Origin: Velthaea sp965214335
GTDB lineage: Bacteria > Vulcanimicrobiota > Vulcanimicrobiia > Vulcanimicrobiales > Vulcanimicrobiaceae
Direction of reading: 5' to 3'
Length of the DNA stretch: 64,000 nt
Assembly (NCBI GenBank): GCA_965214335.1
Contig: CBDCBO010000008.1
Coordinates: 124,001 to 188,000 of the forward strand
The notes under the pieces are model-generated. The model was not told the origin of the DNA. It searched no databases and saw only the letters and a list, made by a program, of their open reading frames with translations. Below, piece after piece: positions 34,061 to 43,862 of the stretch. The first letter of the stretch is position 1. Every line of letters begins with the position of its first letter. The translations under genes were made by a program, and so were the position numbers.

Positions 34061-34554
34061 TGACCGTTCAAAGCGTGGTCCTCAACGCACCCAAGACCAA
34101 GCGCCAACGCGCGATTCTCTCGCTCATCGCGGCCCGCCCGGTGCGGTCGCAAGACGAGCTCGCGACGCTGCTCGAAGTGCAAGGCTACGAAGTGACGCAA
34201 GCAACGATCTCGCGCGATATCAAGGAGCTTGGGCTCATGAAGGTGCCGCTCAAAGGCGGTGCGGGCGGTCAATTCAAGTATGTCGAGCCGAGTGCCGGTC
34301 CCTCATTCACGTCGCGCCTGCACCGCATCGTGGCCGAACTCGTCGTTTCGATTCGCGGCAGCGTGAATCAAATCGTGCTGCGCACGCCGCCCGGCGGCGC
34401 GATGATGCTGGCATCGGCGATTGATTCTGCGGGCTGGAGCGAAGTTATCGGTACGCTCGGCGGCGACGACACGGTTCTCGTGATTTGCGAACGTACCGAA
34501 ACGATGCCGATGGTGATGCAGCGTTTTGAAGATATGCGCGCCGCGAGCGAATGA
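34060..34554 (+). CDS. argR: Arginine repressor ArgR
   Basis: Arginine-responsive hexameric DNA-binding regulator, 164 residues. The winged-helix half spans SQDELATLLEVQGYEVTQAT plus ISRDIKELGLMKVP. The C-terminal oligomerisation and arginine-binding half includes GTLGGDDTVLVICE, with the paired aspartates that bind arginine. It is encoded inside the operon it presumably represses through the boxes at 33053-33086, so the circuit is autoregulated. The ATG shares a base with the argF stop. Confidence 0.93.
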   Translation: MTVQSVVLNAPKTKRQRAILSLIAARPVRSQDELATLLEVQGYEVTQATISRDIKELGLMKVPLKGGAGGQFKYVEPSAGPSFTSRLHRIVAELVVSIRGSVNQIVLRTPPGGAMMLASAIDSAGWSEVIGTLGGDDTVLVICERTETMPMVMQRFEDMRAASE

Positions 34555-34570
34555 AGAGGACGCACGCAAC

Positions 34571-35803
34571 ATGAAGATCGTACTCGCCTATTCGGGCGGA
34601 CTCGATACGTCGGTCTTGCTCAAGCAATACGTGAGCGCCGGTCACGAAGTCGTGGCCATGACGGCGAATCTCGGCGAGTCCGATATGGTTTCCGGCGACG
34701 GCTCGCAAGATGCGCTCGAAGCGGTGCGCCGCAAAGCGTTGCAGCTTGGGGCCGCCGACGCCGTGCTCATCGATGCGCGCGAACGTTTCATCAGCGACTA
34801 CGCCTATCGCGCACTGGCCGCGAACGCCCGCTATCAAGGTGTGTATCCGCTCTCAGCCGCGCTGTCACGTCCGCTCATCGCGCAACTGCTGGTCGAAACC
34901 GCCGACGCCTACGGATACGACGCGGTCGCGCACGGCTGCACGGGCAAAGGCAACGATCAGGTTCGGATCGAGGTCGGTGTACGCGCCGCGGCTCCGCATC
35001 TTAAAACGCTGGCTCCGTTGCGCGACACGCCGTTGTCGCGGCCCGATGCGCTCGCCTATGCCCAAGCTCACGGCGTCCCGGTCTCGCAGACGGCGGCCAA
35101 GCCGTATTCAGTCGACGCGAATCTGTGGGGCCGCTCGATTGAAGCGGGGGTGCTCGAAGATCCCTGGAACGCGCCGCCCGAAGATGCCTACGATTGGACC
35201 GCGACGCCCGGCACCGAGCCCGCCGCCGGAACCGAGATCGTGATCGCATTTGAACGCGGCCGGCCGTCGATGGACGGCACGGCGGGTGCCGAATTTATTT
35301 TCGCGCTTAACAAAGTCGCCGGTGCCAACGGCGTCGGCCGTATCGATATGATCGAAGATCGGGTCGTCGGGCTCAAGTCGCGTGAGGTTTACGAATGTCC
35401 CGGCAGCGTCACGCTCATCGAAGCGCACGTTGCACTCGAACGGCTCGTCCTCACACGCGACGAACTGCGCACCAAAGCGGCGCTCGATCAGAAATACACC
35501 GAGCTCATTTACGACGGACAATGGTCGGCGCCGTTGCGCGGCGCGCTCGACGCCTTCAACGATCACGTTGCGCTGCGGATGACGGGCGAGATCCGCCTGC
35601 AGCTCATCCGCGGCCGCGCGGTCGTCACCGGATCGCGCTCGCCGTTCGCGCTCTACGATGAGTCGCTCGCCACCTACGGCCAAGGCGACCGCTTCCGGCA
35701 CGACGCCGCCGGCGGCTTTATCGAAATTTGGGGCTTACCGGTCGCCGCGGGTGCGGCCCGCGCCGCGCAAGCCCGCGAGCGTTCCACCCCGACATTGGTG
35801 TAA
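34571..35803 (+). CDS. argG: Argininosuccinate synthase
   Basis: Couples citrulline and aspartate with ATP. 410 residues from ATG 34571, chosen because the protein then opens with the invariant MKIVLAYSGGLDTSVLLK (N-type ATP pyrophosphatase loop SGGLDTS, 8-14). AHGCTGKGNDQVR, DANLWGRSIE and SREVYECPG are further signatures. An in-frame start at 34526 inside argR is less likely. An SD-like AGAGGA lies about 10 bases upstream. The TAATG junction links it to argH. Confidence 0.95.
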   Translation: MKIVLAYSGGLDTSVLLKQYVSAGHEVVAMTANLGESDMVSGDGSQDALEAVRRKALQLGAADAVLIDARERFISDYAYRALAANARYQGVYPLSAALSRPLIAQLLVETADAYGYDAVAHGCTGKGNDQVRIEVGVRAAAPHLKTLAPLRDTPLSRPDALAYAQAHGVPVSQTAAKPYSVDANLWGRSIEAGVLEDPWNAPPEDAYDWTATPGTEPAAGTEIVIAFERGRPSMDGTAGAEFIFALNKVAGANGVGRIDMIEDRVVGLKSREVYECPGSVTLIEAHVALERLVLTRDELRTKAALDQKYTELIYDGQWSAPLRGALDAFNDHVALRMTGEIRLQLIRGRAVVTGSRSPFALYDESLATYGQGDRFRHDAAGGFIEIWGLPVAAGAARAAQARERSTPTLV

Positions 35804-37209
35804 TGGCAAGCACCGAATCACCACTGCAATGGGGTGGCCGCTTCGCGTCCGCCCCGGATGCCGCACTGCTGGCGTTTGGTTCGTCGCTGAACGACGATCT
35901 GGTGCTGGCCGAATTCGACGTGCGTTGCTCGCGCGGGCATATCGCGAGCTTACACGGCGGCGGGCTGCTGTCCGATGGCCAAGCCGCGGCGTTGCGTACG
36001 GCACTCGATAGCGTTGCCGCCGAAGTCGCGGCCGGGACGTTCGCGCAGTTCGCGCGCGCCGGGTCCTTCGAGGACGTGCACGGCGCGATCGATGCGCGCG
36101 TGCGGGAACTCGCCCCACCCGAAGCGGGCGAATCGCTGCACGCCGGCCGCAGCCGCAACGACCAGGTTGCCACGACGCTGTTGCTGTACGCCGCCGACCG
36201 GGCGTATCGCGGGCGCGGCATTACCGCCGGTATCGCACAGGCGCTCGAAGTGCGCGCGACGGCGGCACTGCAGACCGGAGCACTACTGGCTGCCACAACC
36301 CATTGGCAGCCGGCCCAGCCCGTGTTATTGGCCTTTTGGCTCGATGCGTGCGCCCAACCGTTCGTGCGCGCGGCGCAGCGGTTTGCCCGCGTCGAGCAGT
36401 CGGCTCGGGCAGCGTGTCCGCTCGGCTCGGGAGCCGTCGCCGGTTCGTCGTTACCGCTCGACCGGGTGGCCGCGGCGCGCGAGCTCGGCTTCGCGGAGCC
36501 GTCGCGCAACGCGCTCGACAGCATCGGCGAACGGGATATCGCGCTGGACCTCTTGCACGCCGCCGCGCGCGCCGTTGGTGCCGCCTCCCGCGCAAGCGAA
36601 GAATTCGTCATGTGGACGACGCCGGCATTCGGCTACGCTCGATTGGGCGACGCCGCGTCGACCGGCTCGAGCTTGATGCCGCAGAAACGCAATCCGGATC
36701 CCTTCGAGTTGGTGCGCGCGGCCGCCGGCCGCATCAACGGCGCGTATAGCGGAGCGCTGGCGACGACCACGGGCATCGGGCTTTCGTATCATAAAGACTT
36801 ACAGGAAACCAAGGCTCTCGTCATTCGCGGCACCGAGCACGCGCTGGCCGCGCTCGACGCCTTCGGGCGCGCGTTCGGCCAACTCAGCTTCGACGAAAGC
36901 GCGATGACGGCGCACGCCGGCGACGGCTACACCGTCGCGACGGACGTGGCGGACGCGGTGATTCTGAGCGGAAAAACGGCGCGTGAAGCGCATCGATTGG
37001 TAGGCGAACGCGTGCTGCGCGCGGAGCTCGAGGGGCGCCCGCTCGATGCGCGCGATACCCAGGCCCTCGGCGTTCCCGCCGCGCCGGTCACGGCGCGCGG
37101 CTCCGTCGACGGCAAACGCACCGCTGGTTCAACGCGTACCGCGGCGGTTCGTGAGTCGATCGCGCGAACGCTGGCCGACATCGCGTTGCTGGAGCAGCCG
37201 GCGACGTGA
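35803..37209 (+). CDS. argH: Argininosuccinate lyase
   Basis: Splits argininosuccinate to arginine and fumarate. 468 residues from the ATG overlapping the argG stop. It shows MASTESPLQWGGRF, the HxAxSRND-type segment SLHAGRSRNDQVATTLLLY, and the fumarase/lyase signature GSSLMPQKRNPDPFE with the flexible catalytic serine loop. Residues TTHWQPAQPV match the TH(T)xxQxAQP motif with Trp in place of the usual Leu. Normal length; it ends with GTGA coupling to argC. Confidence 0.94.
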   Translation: MASTESPLQWGGRFASAPDAALLAFGSSLNDDLVLAEFDVRCSRGHIASLHGGGLLSDGQAAALRTALDSVAAEVAAGTFAQFARAGSFEDVHGAIDARVRELAPPEAGESLHAGRSRNDQVATTLLLYAADRAYRGRGITAGIAQALEVRATAALQTGALLAATTHWQPAQPVLLAFWLDACAQPFVRAAQRFARVEQSARAACPLGSGAVAGSSLPLDRVAAARELGFAEPSRNALDSIGERDIALDLLHAAARAVGAASRASEEFVMWTTPAFGYARLGDAASTGSSLMPQKRNPDPFELVRAAAGRINGAYSGALATTTGIGLSYHKDLQETKALVIRGTEHALAALDAFGRAFGQLSFDESAMTAHAGDGYTVATDVADAVILSGKTAREAHRLVGERVLRAELEGRPLDARDTQALGVPAAPVTARGSVDGKRTAGSTRTAAVRESIARTLADIALLEQPAT

Positions 37210-38189
37210 CGACGGCTCACATCATCGGCGCCGGCGGCTACGCTGCGGCCGAACTCATCCGGCTGTTGAGCGCCCATCCGGATGTCCGGATCGGGACGCT
37301 GGAAAGCCGCAGTTCACCGGGCGCTCGCGTGTGCGATCTGTTTCCGGCGCTCGCGCGCATCACGTTGACGTGCGAGTCGGAAGGAACGACGCTGGCACGC
37401 GCTGTCGCCGGCGACATCGTGTTTCTGGCCGGCAATCACGAACTGGCGCACGCGCACGCGCCGCAATTACTTGCGCGCGACGTCCGTGTCATCGACTTGT
37501 CGGATGCGTTTCGGCTGACCGATCGAACGCACGGCGCGGTCTACGGTTTGCCCGAACGCTACCGGGCGGCGATCGCGACCTCGCGTTTCGTCGCCAATCC
37601 GGGCTGTTACGTCACGGCCGCGCTGCTCGCACTCATTCCACTCGGCGGCCTGCGCGATCGAATCGGCAGCATCATCGTCGATGCCAAGAGCGGGATCACC
37701 GGCGCCGGCCGAACGCCGCGAGTCGAATCGCTGTTTGCCGAAGTCGACGCCGACGTCCGCGCCTACGGCCTGGCGGGCCACCGGCACGGGCCCGAAATCG
37801 TGCAAGAAGCGGCTGCCGCCGGTCTCGCAGCTCCGTTAATCTTCTCGCCGCACGTCGTCCCGCTGCGGCGCGGAATTTTAGCTGACGTCTATCTCGTTCC
37901 GGCCGCGCCGCTCGATCGCGATCAGATTGCCGCAACCCTGACGCGCTATTACCACGACAGCCCGTTCGTTACGGTGCTTACCGGCGAACGCGTGCCGCAC
38001 TTGCCCGCGCTGGAAATGACTAACGATGCGCAATTGGCCATTGCCCAGCGCAATGGAATCGTGCAGATTATCTGCGGGCTCGATAATCTCGGTAAAGGTG
38101 CCGCCGGGCAAGCCGTCCAGAATATGAATATTATGCTTGGAATTCCGGAGGAACGTGGACTTGTCGCTCGCAGCATTGCCGTCGGCTGA
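37206..38189 (+). CDS. argC: N-acetyl-gamma-glutamyl-phosphate reductase
   Basis: NADPH-dependent reduction of acetylglutamyl phosphate to the semialdehyde. 327 residues from GTG 37206, overlapping the argH stop by 4 bases. The Rossmann start IIGAGGYAAAELIRLL, the catalytic cysteine in FVANPGCYVTAALL, and GHRHGPEI and IDNLGKGAAGQAVQN-type motifs (here LDNLGKGAAGQAVQN) are all present. Type 1 ArgC by length. Confidence 0.94.
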   Translation: MTTAHIIGAGGYAAAELIRLLSAHPDVRIGTLESRSSPGARVCDLFPALARITLTCESEGTTLARAVAGDIVFLAGNHELAHAHAPQLLARDVRVIDLSDAFRLTDRTHGAVYGLPERYRAAIATSRFVANPGCYVTAALLALIPLGGLRDRIGSIIVDAKSGITGAGRTPRVESLFAEVDADVRAYGLAGHRHGPEIVQEAAAAGLAAPLIFSPHVVPLRRGILADVYLVPAAPLDRDQIAATLTRYYHDSPFVTVLTGERVPHLPALEMTNDAQLAIAQRNGIVQIICGLDNLGKGAAGQAVQNMNIMLGIPEERGLVARSIAVG

Positions 38190-39387
38190 GACCGTCCGCC
38201 TGATCGCCATTCGTGGCGGTTTAGGCGCGGTGCCCGGTCTCAAGATGTCCGGCGTACATGCCGGGATCAAGAAACGCAAGAGCGACCTTGCGCTCGTGGC
38301 GCTCGGCGGTCCGCACGTGTGCGCGCAAGTCATCACGACCAACGACATCAAAGCGGCGCCGTTGCTCGTGAGTGGATCGCACTTGGACTTCGACGGCGAG
38401 GCGATGGCCGCAATCGTAATTAACGCCGGTTGCGCCAATGCGTGTACGGGAGAACGCGGTTTGCGCGATGCGCGCGCGACCGCCCGCCAAGCGGCGACAC
38501 TACTCAAAGTGCGACCGACGCAAGTGATCGTGGCCTCGACCGGCGTGATCGGCGTCCATTTGCCGATGGACCGGCTCTCCAAAGGCATCGAACGCGCATT
38601 CAAAGATCTATCCGAGGGGCACGAGGCCGCGTACGCGGCGGCCGAAGCAATCATGACGACCGACCATCTGCCCAAGCTGGCTTCGTACGCGTGGCACGAC
38701 GGCAATAAACGCTACGTCGTCGGCGGCATTGCCAAAGGCTCGGGCATGATCGCGCCCAACATGGCGACGATGCTGTCGTTCATCGCGACCGATGCGCCGA
38801 TGTCGCGCGGCGCATTGGGCGACGCGCTGTGCGCCGCCGTCGACGGTACCTTCAACATGATCTCCGTCGACGGCGATATGTCGACCAACGATTCGTGCTA
38901 CACATTCGCCAAGCCCGGCAAGGGCGCTGCACCGGCCGGCTTTCGGGAAGCGTTAACCGCCGTCTGCCGCGATCTGGCCGTAGCCATGGTCCGCGACGGT
39001 GAAGGCGCCTCCAAGACACTGGTCTTCAACGTCAGCGGAGCGCGCGATGAAGCGCAAGCGCGGGCCGTCGCGCGGGCCGCGATCAATAGCTCGCTGGTCA
39101 AGACCGCGCTGTACGGTGAAGATCCGAACTGGGGCCGCATCGTTGCCGCCGCGGGCGCCGCGCGGGTCGGCATCGATCCCGAGAAATGGTCGCTGTTCCT
39201 GGCTGGGCAGTCGTGGGTGGAACGCGGCGCGATCGAAGCGCTCAGCGAAGCCGAGGCCCACACCTTACTCGAAGAAGCGACGATCGATATTCGCTTGGAT
39301 TTAGGCATTGGGACGGCGACGGCGACCGGCTGGGGCTGCGATCTGAGCAGCGATTACGTGCGCATCAACGCGCACTACCGGACCTGA
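38155..39387 (+). CDS. argJ: Bifunctional glutamate N-acetyltransferase/ornithine acetyltransferase
   Basis: Recycles the acetyl group from acetylornithine to glutamate and in the bifunctional form also acetylates glutamate from acetyl-CoA. No separate argA is seen here. 410 residues from GTG 38155, chosen for the GGAGGAAC ribosome site just ahead; it overlaps argC by 35 bases. The autocleavage site is in GMIAPNMATMLSFIATDA, where the Thr of ATM becomes the nucleophile of the beta chain. STNDSCYTFA and EDPNWGRI are conserved. Confidence 0.93.
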   Translation: MDLSLAALPSAETVRLIAIRGGLGAVPGLKMSGVHAGIKKRKSDLALVALGGPHVCAQVITTNDIKAAPLLVSGSHLDFDGEAMAAIVINAGCANACTGERGLRDARATARQAATLLKVRPTQVIVASTGVIGVHLPMDRLSKGIERAFKDLSEGHEAAYAAAEAIMTTDHLPKLASYAWHDGNKRYVVGGIAKGSGMIAPNMATMLSFIATDAPMSRGALGDALCAAVDGTFNMISVDGDMSTNDSCYTFAKPGKGAAPAGFREALTAVCRDLAVAMVRDGEGASKTLVFNVSGARDEAQARAVARAAINSSLVKTALYGEDPNWGRIVAAAGAARVGIDPEKWSLFLAGQSWVERGAIEALSEAEAHTLLEEATIDIRLDLGIGTATATGWGCDLSSDYVRINAHYRT

Positions 39388-39429
39388 CGGACGCGCGTCG
39401 CCGCGCCGTCGTTGAGGAGTTCGAGCAGT

Positions 39430-40644
39430 ATGGCATTTGTTAGCAACACCAACCGCGGCCGCACGCAGCATCCGCATCTGTTGGCAAACTATGCTCGCGC
39501 GGACGTAAATTTCGTGCGCGGTCAGGGCGTTTATCTGTTCGACGAAAACGGCGATCGCTACATCGACCTGGTCGCCGGAATCGCGGTCTGCGCGCTGGGC
39601 CACGCGCATCCGCGCATTGCGCGCGTCGTTGCCGAGCAAGCCGCGACGCTCGTCCACGTCAGCAATCTGTATCATCACGAACCGGCCGGAACGTTAGCTG
39701 ACGAATTGGCGGCCCGGGCCGGCTTTGATTCGGTCTTCTTCTGCAATTCCGGTTCCGAAGCAAACGAAGCGGCGATCAAGCTGGCACGCAAACACGCCTT
39801 TCGGCGCGGCGAAAAACAGCGCACGAAGATTTTGGCCGCGCACGGTTCGTTTCACGGCCGGACCTTCGGCGCGCTCGCCGCCACCGATAATCCAAAATAC
39901 AAAGAAGGCTTCGAGCCGCTGCCCGCCGGTTTCGCCTGGACGCCGTTCAACAACATTAGCGCGCTCGACGCGGCGATCGACGCGACCACAGCCTGTTTCC
40001 TCGTCGAGCCCGTGCAAGGCGAGAGCGGCGTTGTTCCGGCGACGCGTGAATTTTTACAAGCCGCCCGGCGTCTGTGCGACGAACGTGGCGCGCTGCTCAT
40101 CTTCGATGAAGTGCAATGCGGAATGGGCCGGCTCGGCACGCTGTTTGCGTCGCAATTCTACGGCGTGCGTCCGGACGCGTTCACGTTAGCTAAATCGCTT
40201 GCTAACGGCTTGCCGATCGGTGCGCTGCTGATCCGGGGAGCGGCGGCCGGCGCACTGCAACCCGGCGATCATGGAAGTACTTTCGGCGGCTCACCCGTGC
40301 CGGCAGCCGCGGCACTCGAGCACCTGCGCATCCGCGACGATAGCGGCCTCGATGCACATGTGGCGAGCGTTGGGGCGTTCTTGCGCGGCGAGCTTGCGGC
40401 CATCGCGCGCGAATGGCCGGCCGTCTTCGCTGAACCGCGCGGACACGGATTAATGCTCGGGCTGCCGGTGTACGAGCCACACGTAGCCTCAGCATTTGTC
40501 GCGCCGGCACGCGAGCTGGGATTGTTGATCAACGCCGCCGGCCGCAACACCCTGCGCTTCGTTCCACCGCTCATCATCACCGTGGACGAAGTCGGCGCGG
40601 CGATGGGCCTCTTGCGCAAAGCGATCGCCGCGACACTGAGCTGA
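39430..40644 (+). CDS. argD: Acetylornithine aminotransferase
   Basis: PLP-dependent class III transaminase, 404 residues, converting acetylglutamate semialdehyde to acetylornithine. ATG 39430 follows GAGGAG. Features include GIAVCALGHAHP, FCNSGSEANEAAIKLARK (cofactor phosphate loop), the ALAATDNPKYKEGFEPLP region, FDEVQCGMGRLG, and the Schiff-base lysine in TLAKSLANGLPIGA. It closes the operon; the MFS gene converges 8 bases later. Confidence 0.93.
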   Translation: MAFVSNTNRGRTQHPHLLANYARADVNFVRGQGVYLFDENGDRYIDLVAGIAVCALGHAHPRIARVVAEQAATLVHVSNLYHHEPAGTLADELAARAGFDSVFFCNSGSEANEAAIKLARKHAFRRGEKQRTKILAAHGSFHGRTFGALAATDNPKYKEGFEPLPAGFAWTPFNNISALDAAIDATTACFLVEPVQGESGVVPATREFLQAARRLCDERGALLIFDEVQCGMGRLGTLFASQFYGVRPDAFTLAKSLANGLPIGALLIRGAAAGALQPGDHGSTFGGSPVPAAAALEHLRIRDDSGLDAHVASVGAFLRGELAAIAREWPAVFAEPRGHGLMLGLPVYEPHVASAFVAPARELGLLINAAGRNTLRFVPPLIITVDEVGAAMGLLRKAIAATLS

Positions 40645-40655
40645 GCGCCGCTCAG
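40641..40655. terminator. Possible hairpin between convergent argD and MFS gene
   Basis: CTGAGC-GCC-GCTCAG is a perfect 6-bp stem spanning both stop codons of the convergent pair. There is no T-tract on either side, so it is not a standard intrinsic terminator but could still stall or stabilise the 3' ends. Confidence 0.3.
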
Positions 40656-42139
40656 CCGGTCATGTCTTCGAGTTCGCGGCCCTTACTTTCTTTGACGAAG
40701 CGCCACACGAAAATGAACGAGAGCACGGCGAACGCGGTATACAGTCCGTAGGCTAAACCGAGGCCTTGATTTTTAAGTACCGGAAACGAAGTTGAGATGA
40801 CCCAGTTCGCAACCCACTGCGCGCACGCCGCTACCGACAGTGCGGCGGCGCGAATGTGATTCGGGAACTTTTCGCCGAGCAAAACCCAAACGACGGGTCC
40901 CCACGACATGCCGAACGCGAACACGTACAGATTCGCCGCTACGAGCGCGAGCGGTCCGGCAGCGCCGCTCAGATGCGGCTGACCTTGCGCATCAAGCACC
41001 GCGTGGCCGAAGACGAATGCGAGAATCGCCAGCGTTACCGCCATGCCCGCTGAGCCGATGAGCAGCAACGGCCGGCGTCCCAGCCGGTCGATGAGCGAGA
41101 TCGCAACGAGCGTCGTGACGATGTTGACGACGCTGGTAATAACGGTAATGAGCAGCGAGTTCTTTTCCGAGAACCCGACGGCTTCCCACAAGACGCTCGA
41201 ATAGTAAAAAATAACATTGATGCCGACGAATTGCTGAAATACCGACAATCCGATGCCGACCCAAACGATCGGCAGCAATCCAAAGGCTGGACCGCGCAAA
41301 TCGGACCAGGTGGGAGCGTGATCGCGCACCAGCGAGCTGCGGATCTGTGCGATTTTGATCGACAAGCCTTGGTCGCTGCCCATCACTCGCGCGAACACCT
41401 TGCGTGCTTCGTCGATGCGACCCTTGGCAATCAAATACCGCGGCGACTCCGGAATCGCTAGCGAAAGCACACCGTACACGACGGCCGGAATCGTCATCGC
41501 GATGAACATCCAGCGCCAAGCATCGATTCCGAGATACCACGTAGCGCGCGAGCCGCCGGCCGACGCCGCGATCGCGTAGTCGACCAGTAACGACAGAAAA
41601 ATGCCCGATACGATTGCCAACTGCTGCAACGAGCCTAATCGTCCGCGAATACTGGCGGGCGCGATTTCTGCGATGTACGCGGGTGCGATGACCGAAGCAA
41701 TACCGACGGCGACGCCGCCGATGACGCGAAAAATCGAGAGGATGGCAAGCGAGCCGGCTAGACCGGTGCCAATGGCGCTCACGACAAAGAGGACAGCCGC
41801 TAACCGCATGGCGAGCAGCCGGCCATAGGCATCGGCCACGCGGCCCGCGATAAGTGCGCCGGCTGCCGCGCCGATGAGCGCCGATGAGACGGCGAGTCCG
41901 AGGGCCCCAGGGCTCGTCGCGAAGCGGTCGCCGATGGCGCTGACGGCGCCGTTGATGACCGCGCTGTCGTACCCGAACAGGAAGCCGCCGAGCGCGGCAA
42001 TCGAAGAAAGAATTAAAACCGTCGCGGGCGAGCTCGCTTGCGGCCCGGGCGACTCGGGCGCGGTCGACGGCGAGTCGATGGGGTCCACGGCGGAAACGCC
42101 GCTCTTCGCGGCGCTACGCCGGCCTGCGTCTTGACTCAC
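40652..42139 (-). CDS. MFS sugar porter (sugar:H+ symporter family)
   Basis: 495 residues with twelve predicted membrane helices after a ~40-residue proline/serine-rich N-terminus. Sugar-porter signatures are GGFLFGYDSAVINGA, the RxxGR-type loop VADAYGRLLAMR, PESPRYLIAKGR before the central loop, FQQFVGINVIFYYSSVLW with the sugar-contacting QQ..N, and DRLGRRPLLLIGS. It probably imports a monosaccharide with protons. No sugar catabolic gene adjoins, so the substrate is unknown. Confidence 0.88.
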   Translation of the reverse strand: MSQDAGRRSAAKSGVSAVDPIDSPSTAPESPGPQASSPATVLILSSIAALGGFLFGYDSAVINGAVSAIGDRFATSPGALGLAVSSALIGAAAGALIAGRVADAYGRLLAMRLAAVLFVVSAIGTGLAGSLAILSIFRVIGGVAVGIASVIAPAYIAEIAPASIRGRLGSLQQLAIVSGIFLSLLVDYAIAASAGGSRATWYLGIDAWRWMFIAMTIPAVVYGVLSLAIPESPRYLIAKGRIDEARKVFARVMGSDQGLSIKIAQIRSSLVRDHAPTWSDLRGPAFGLLPIVWVGIGLSVFQQFVGINVIFYYSSVLWEAVGFSEKNSLLITVITSVVNIVTTLVAISLIDRLGRRPLLLIGSAGMAVTLAILAFVFGHAVLDAQGQPHLSGAAGPLALVAANLYVFAFGMSWGPVVWVLLGEKFPNHIRAAALSVAACAQWVANWVISTSFPVLKNQGLGLAYGLYTAFAVLSFIFVWRFVKESKGRELEDMTG

Positions 42140-42153
42140 GCAATTCTCCTCGG

Positions 42154-42342
42154 TTACGGGGCACCGGACATATCGGTTAGGCGCTCGATAGCGCTCCCGA
42201 TGCTTGTGCGATACCGCATCGTACCCGCTTTTGGAAGAATTTTGTCTAGAAACGGTTCGACTTTGGCGACTTCGGTCAGCTCCGGCTTGACGCGTACTCC
42301 CGCTCCAGCTTTGCGTTGTTCGGCAATGTGGAACGTAGCCAC
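42154..42342 (-). CDS. Small hypothetical protein
   Basis: A 62-codon frame with GTG start lies between glyS and the MFS gene (14-base gap to the latter). It contains VRVKPELTEVAKVEPFLDK, a plausible amphipathic helix, and no known motif. It has no clear ribosome site. It could be real or chance coding in GC-rich DNA. Confidence 0.3.
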   Translation of the reverse strand: MATFHIAEQRKAGAGVRVKPELTEVAKVEPFLDKILPKAGTMRYRTSIGSAIERLTDMSGAP

Positions 42343-42408
42343 CGCTGCGCCGGCCCTTGCGCTTCGGCTCGAACGCCGCGCGCCGGCTCTCGCTCGACCG
42401 TCGGAACG

Positions 42409-43761
42409 TTAGCGCAGGGCGAGCCGCTCGCGCAAATACGGCTCGAGGCGATCTTCGCTCACCCGGTCTTGGCGCATCGAATCGCGGTCGCGTACGGTGA
42501 CCATCCGGTCATCGAGCGACGCGAAGTCGACCATGATGCAGTACGGCGTACCGATTTCATCTTGGCGCCGGTAGAGCTGGCCGACATTGCCTTCGTCGTA
42601 TTGCGTGCGGAACGGCCGCCGCAACTGACGTTCGAGCCCTTGCGCCCGCTGTACCAAATCGGGTTTATTGCGGGCTAACGGAAAAACCGCGACTTGCACC
42701 GGCGCGATCTGGGGATGAAAACGCAGCACCACGCGTTTGGTCTGCTTGCCGTCGTCGGCTGTGATGGTCTCGCTCGCATACGCATCGATGAGCATCGTAA
42801 GCGTCGTGCGGTCCATGCCGGCCGAACTTTCGATGAGGATCGGCGTATATTTCGCCTTGGCGGCTTCGTCGAAGAACGTCAAGTCTTTGCCCGACAACTG
42901 CATGTGCGCATCGAGATCGTAGGTGCCGCGATGTGCGATCGATTCGAGTTCGCCCCAGCCCCAGGGAAACAAGTATTCGACATCGGTACCGGCTTTGGCA
43001 TAGTGCGGGCGCTCGTTCGCGCTCAATTCATAGAAGCGCAGCCGATCCGGCCGCACGCCGTAATCGCTGTACCACTGTTTACGCGCCGCGACCCACTCTT
43101 CATAGCGCTGCATATCGTTGCCGTCGGCGGGCACGAAATACTCCAGTTCGGCCTGCTCGAATTCGCGCGAGCGAAACGTGAAATTCCCAGGCGTAATTTC
43201 GTTGCGAAAGGATTTGCCGATTTGGGCGACGCCGAACGGCGGCCGCTTGCGCGCGCTTTGATAAATATTTTTGAAGTTGACGAATATGCCCTGAGCCGTT
43301 TCGGGCCGCAGATAGGCTCCCGAAGCCGAATCCTCGACCGGGCCGATCGCCGTCTTCATCATCAAATTAAAATTACGCGGCTCGGTAAGGGTGTCACGCA
43401 TACCGCAGTCGGGACAGATGCTTGTCGACGGCAGATGATCGGCGCGGAAGCGATGTTTGCAATTGCGGCAATCGACGAGCTTGTCGTGGAAGGCGGCGAC
43501 GTGGCCCGAGGCGACCCAGGTATTGGGGTGCATGACGATCGAGGAATCGAACGCCACAACGTCGTCGCGCAACTCAACCATCTCGCGCCACCAGGCGTCT
43601 TTCACGTTGCGTTTGAGGATCGCGCCGAGCGGACCGTAATCGAAGAAGCCGCCGATACCGCCGTAGATTTCGCTCGATCCGAAAATAAAGCCGCGCCGCT
43701 TGGCAAGCGCCGTAATTTCGTCCATGGTAACGCGCACATCCGGCGCTTGGGCTTCCGACAT
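42409..43761 (-). CDS. glyS: Glycyl-tRNA synthetase, dimeric type
   Basis: Class II synthetase of the alpha-2 type, 450 residues from ATG 43761. The frame is open further upstream but that part is antisense to the SIS gene. RRGFIFGSSEIYGGIGGFFD marks the N-terminus. A zinc-type cluster CRNCKHRF...CPDCGMRD follows. Motif 2 is in FRNEITPGNFTFRSREFEQ and motif 3 in ESSAGMDRTTLTML. The C-terminal anticodon-binding domain starts near APVQVAVFPL. Charges tRNA-Gly; no second GlyRS subunit is needed. Confidence 0.94.
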   Translation of the reverse strand: MSEAQAPDVRVTMDEITALAKRRGFIFGSSEIYGGIGGFFDYGPLGAILKRNVKDAWWREMVELRDDVVAFDSSIVMHPNTWVASGHVAAFHDKLVDCRNCKHRFRADHLPSTSICPDCGMRDTLTEPRNFNLMMKTAIGPVEDSASGAYLRPETAQGIFVNFKNIYQSARKRPPFGVAQIGKSFRNEITPGNFTFRSREFEQAELEYFVPADGNDMQRYEEWVAARKQWYSDYGVRPDRLRFYELSANERPHYAKAGTDVEYLFPWGWGELESIAHRGTYDLDAHMQLSGKDLTFFDEAAKAKYTPILIESSAGMDRTTLTMLIDAYASETITADDGKQTKRVVLRFHPQIAPVQVAVFPLARNKPDLVQRAQGLERQLRRPFRTQYDEGNVGQLYRRQDEIGTPYCIMVDFASLDDRMVTVRDRDSMRQDRVSEDRLEPYLRERLALR

Positions 43762-43862
43762 ACCGCCCGGTTTTGCCCGCGCGCCGAGCCTTTTCCGCCT
43801 TACCGCACGCCGGTCCGCGCCAAAGAGCGAACATCCGCCGGCACGCCGAAAGCGCGCGAGCA

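Noticed and set aside
42762..43761. A long plus-strand frame opposite glyS (42694-43881)
   Set aside because: It is antisense to conserved glycyl-tRNA synthetase motifs and carries no recognisable domain.
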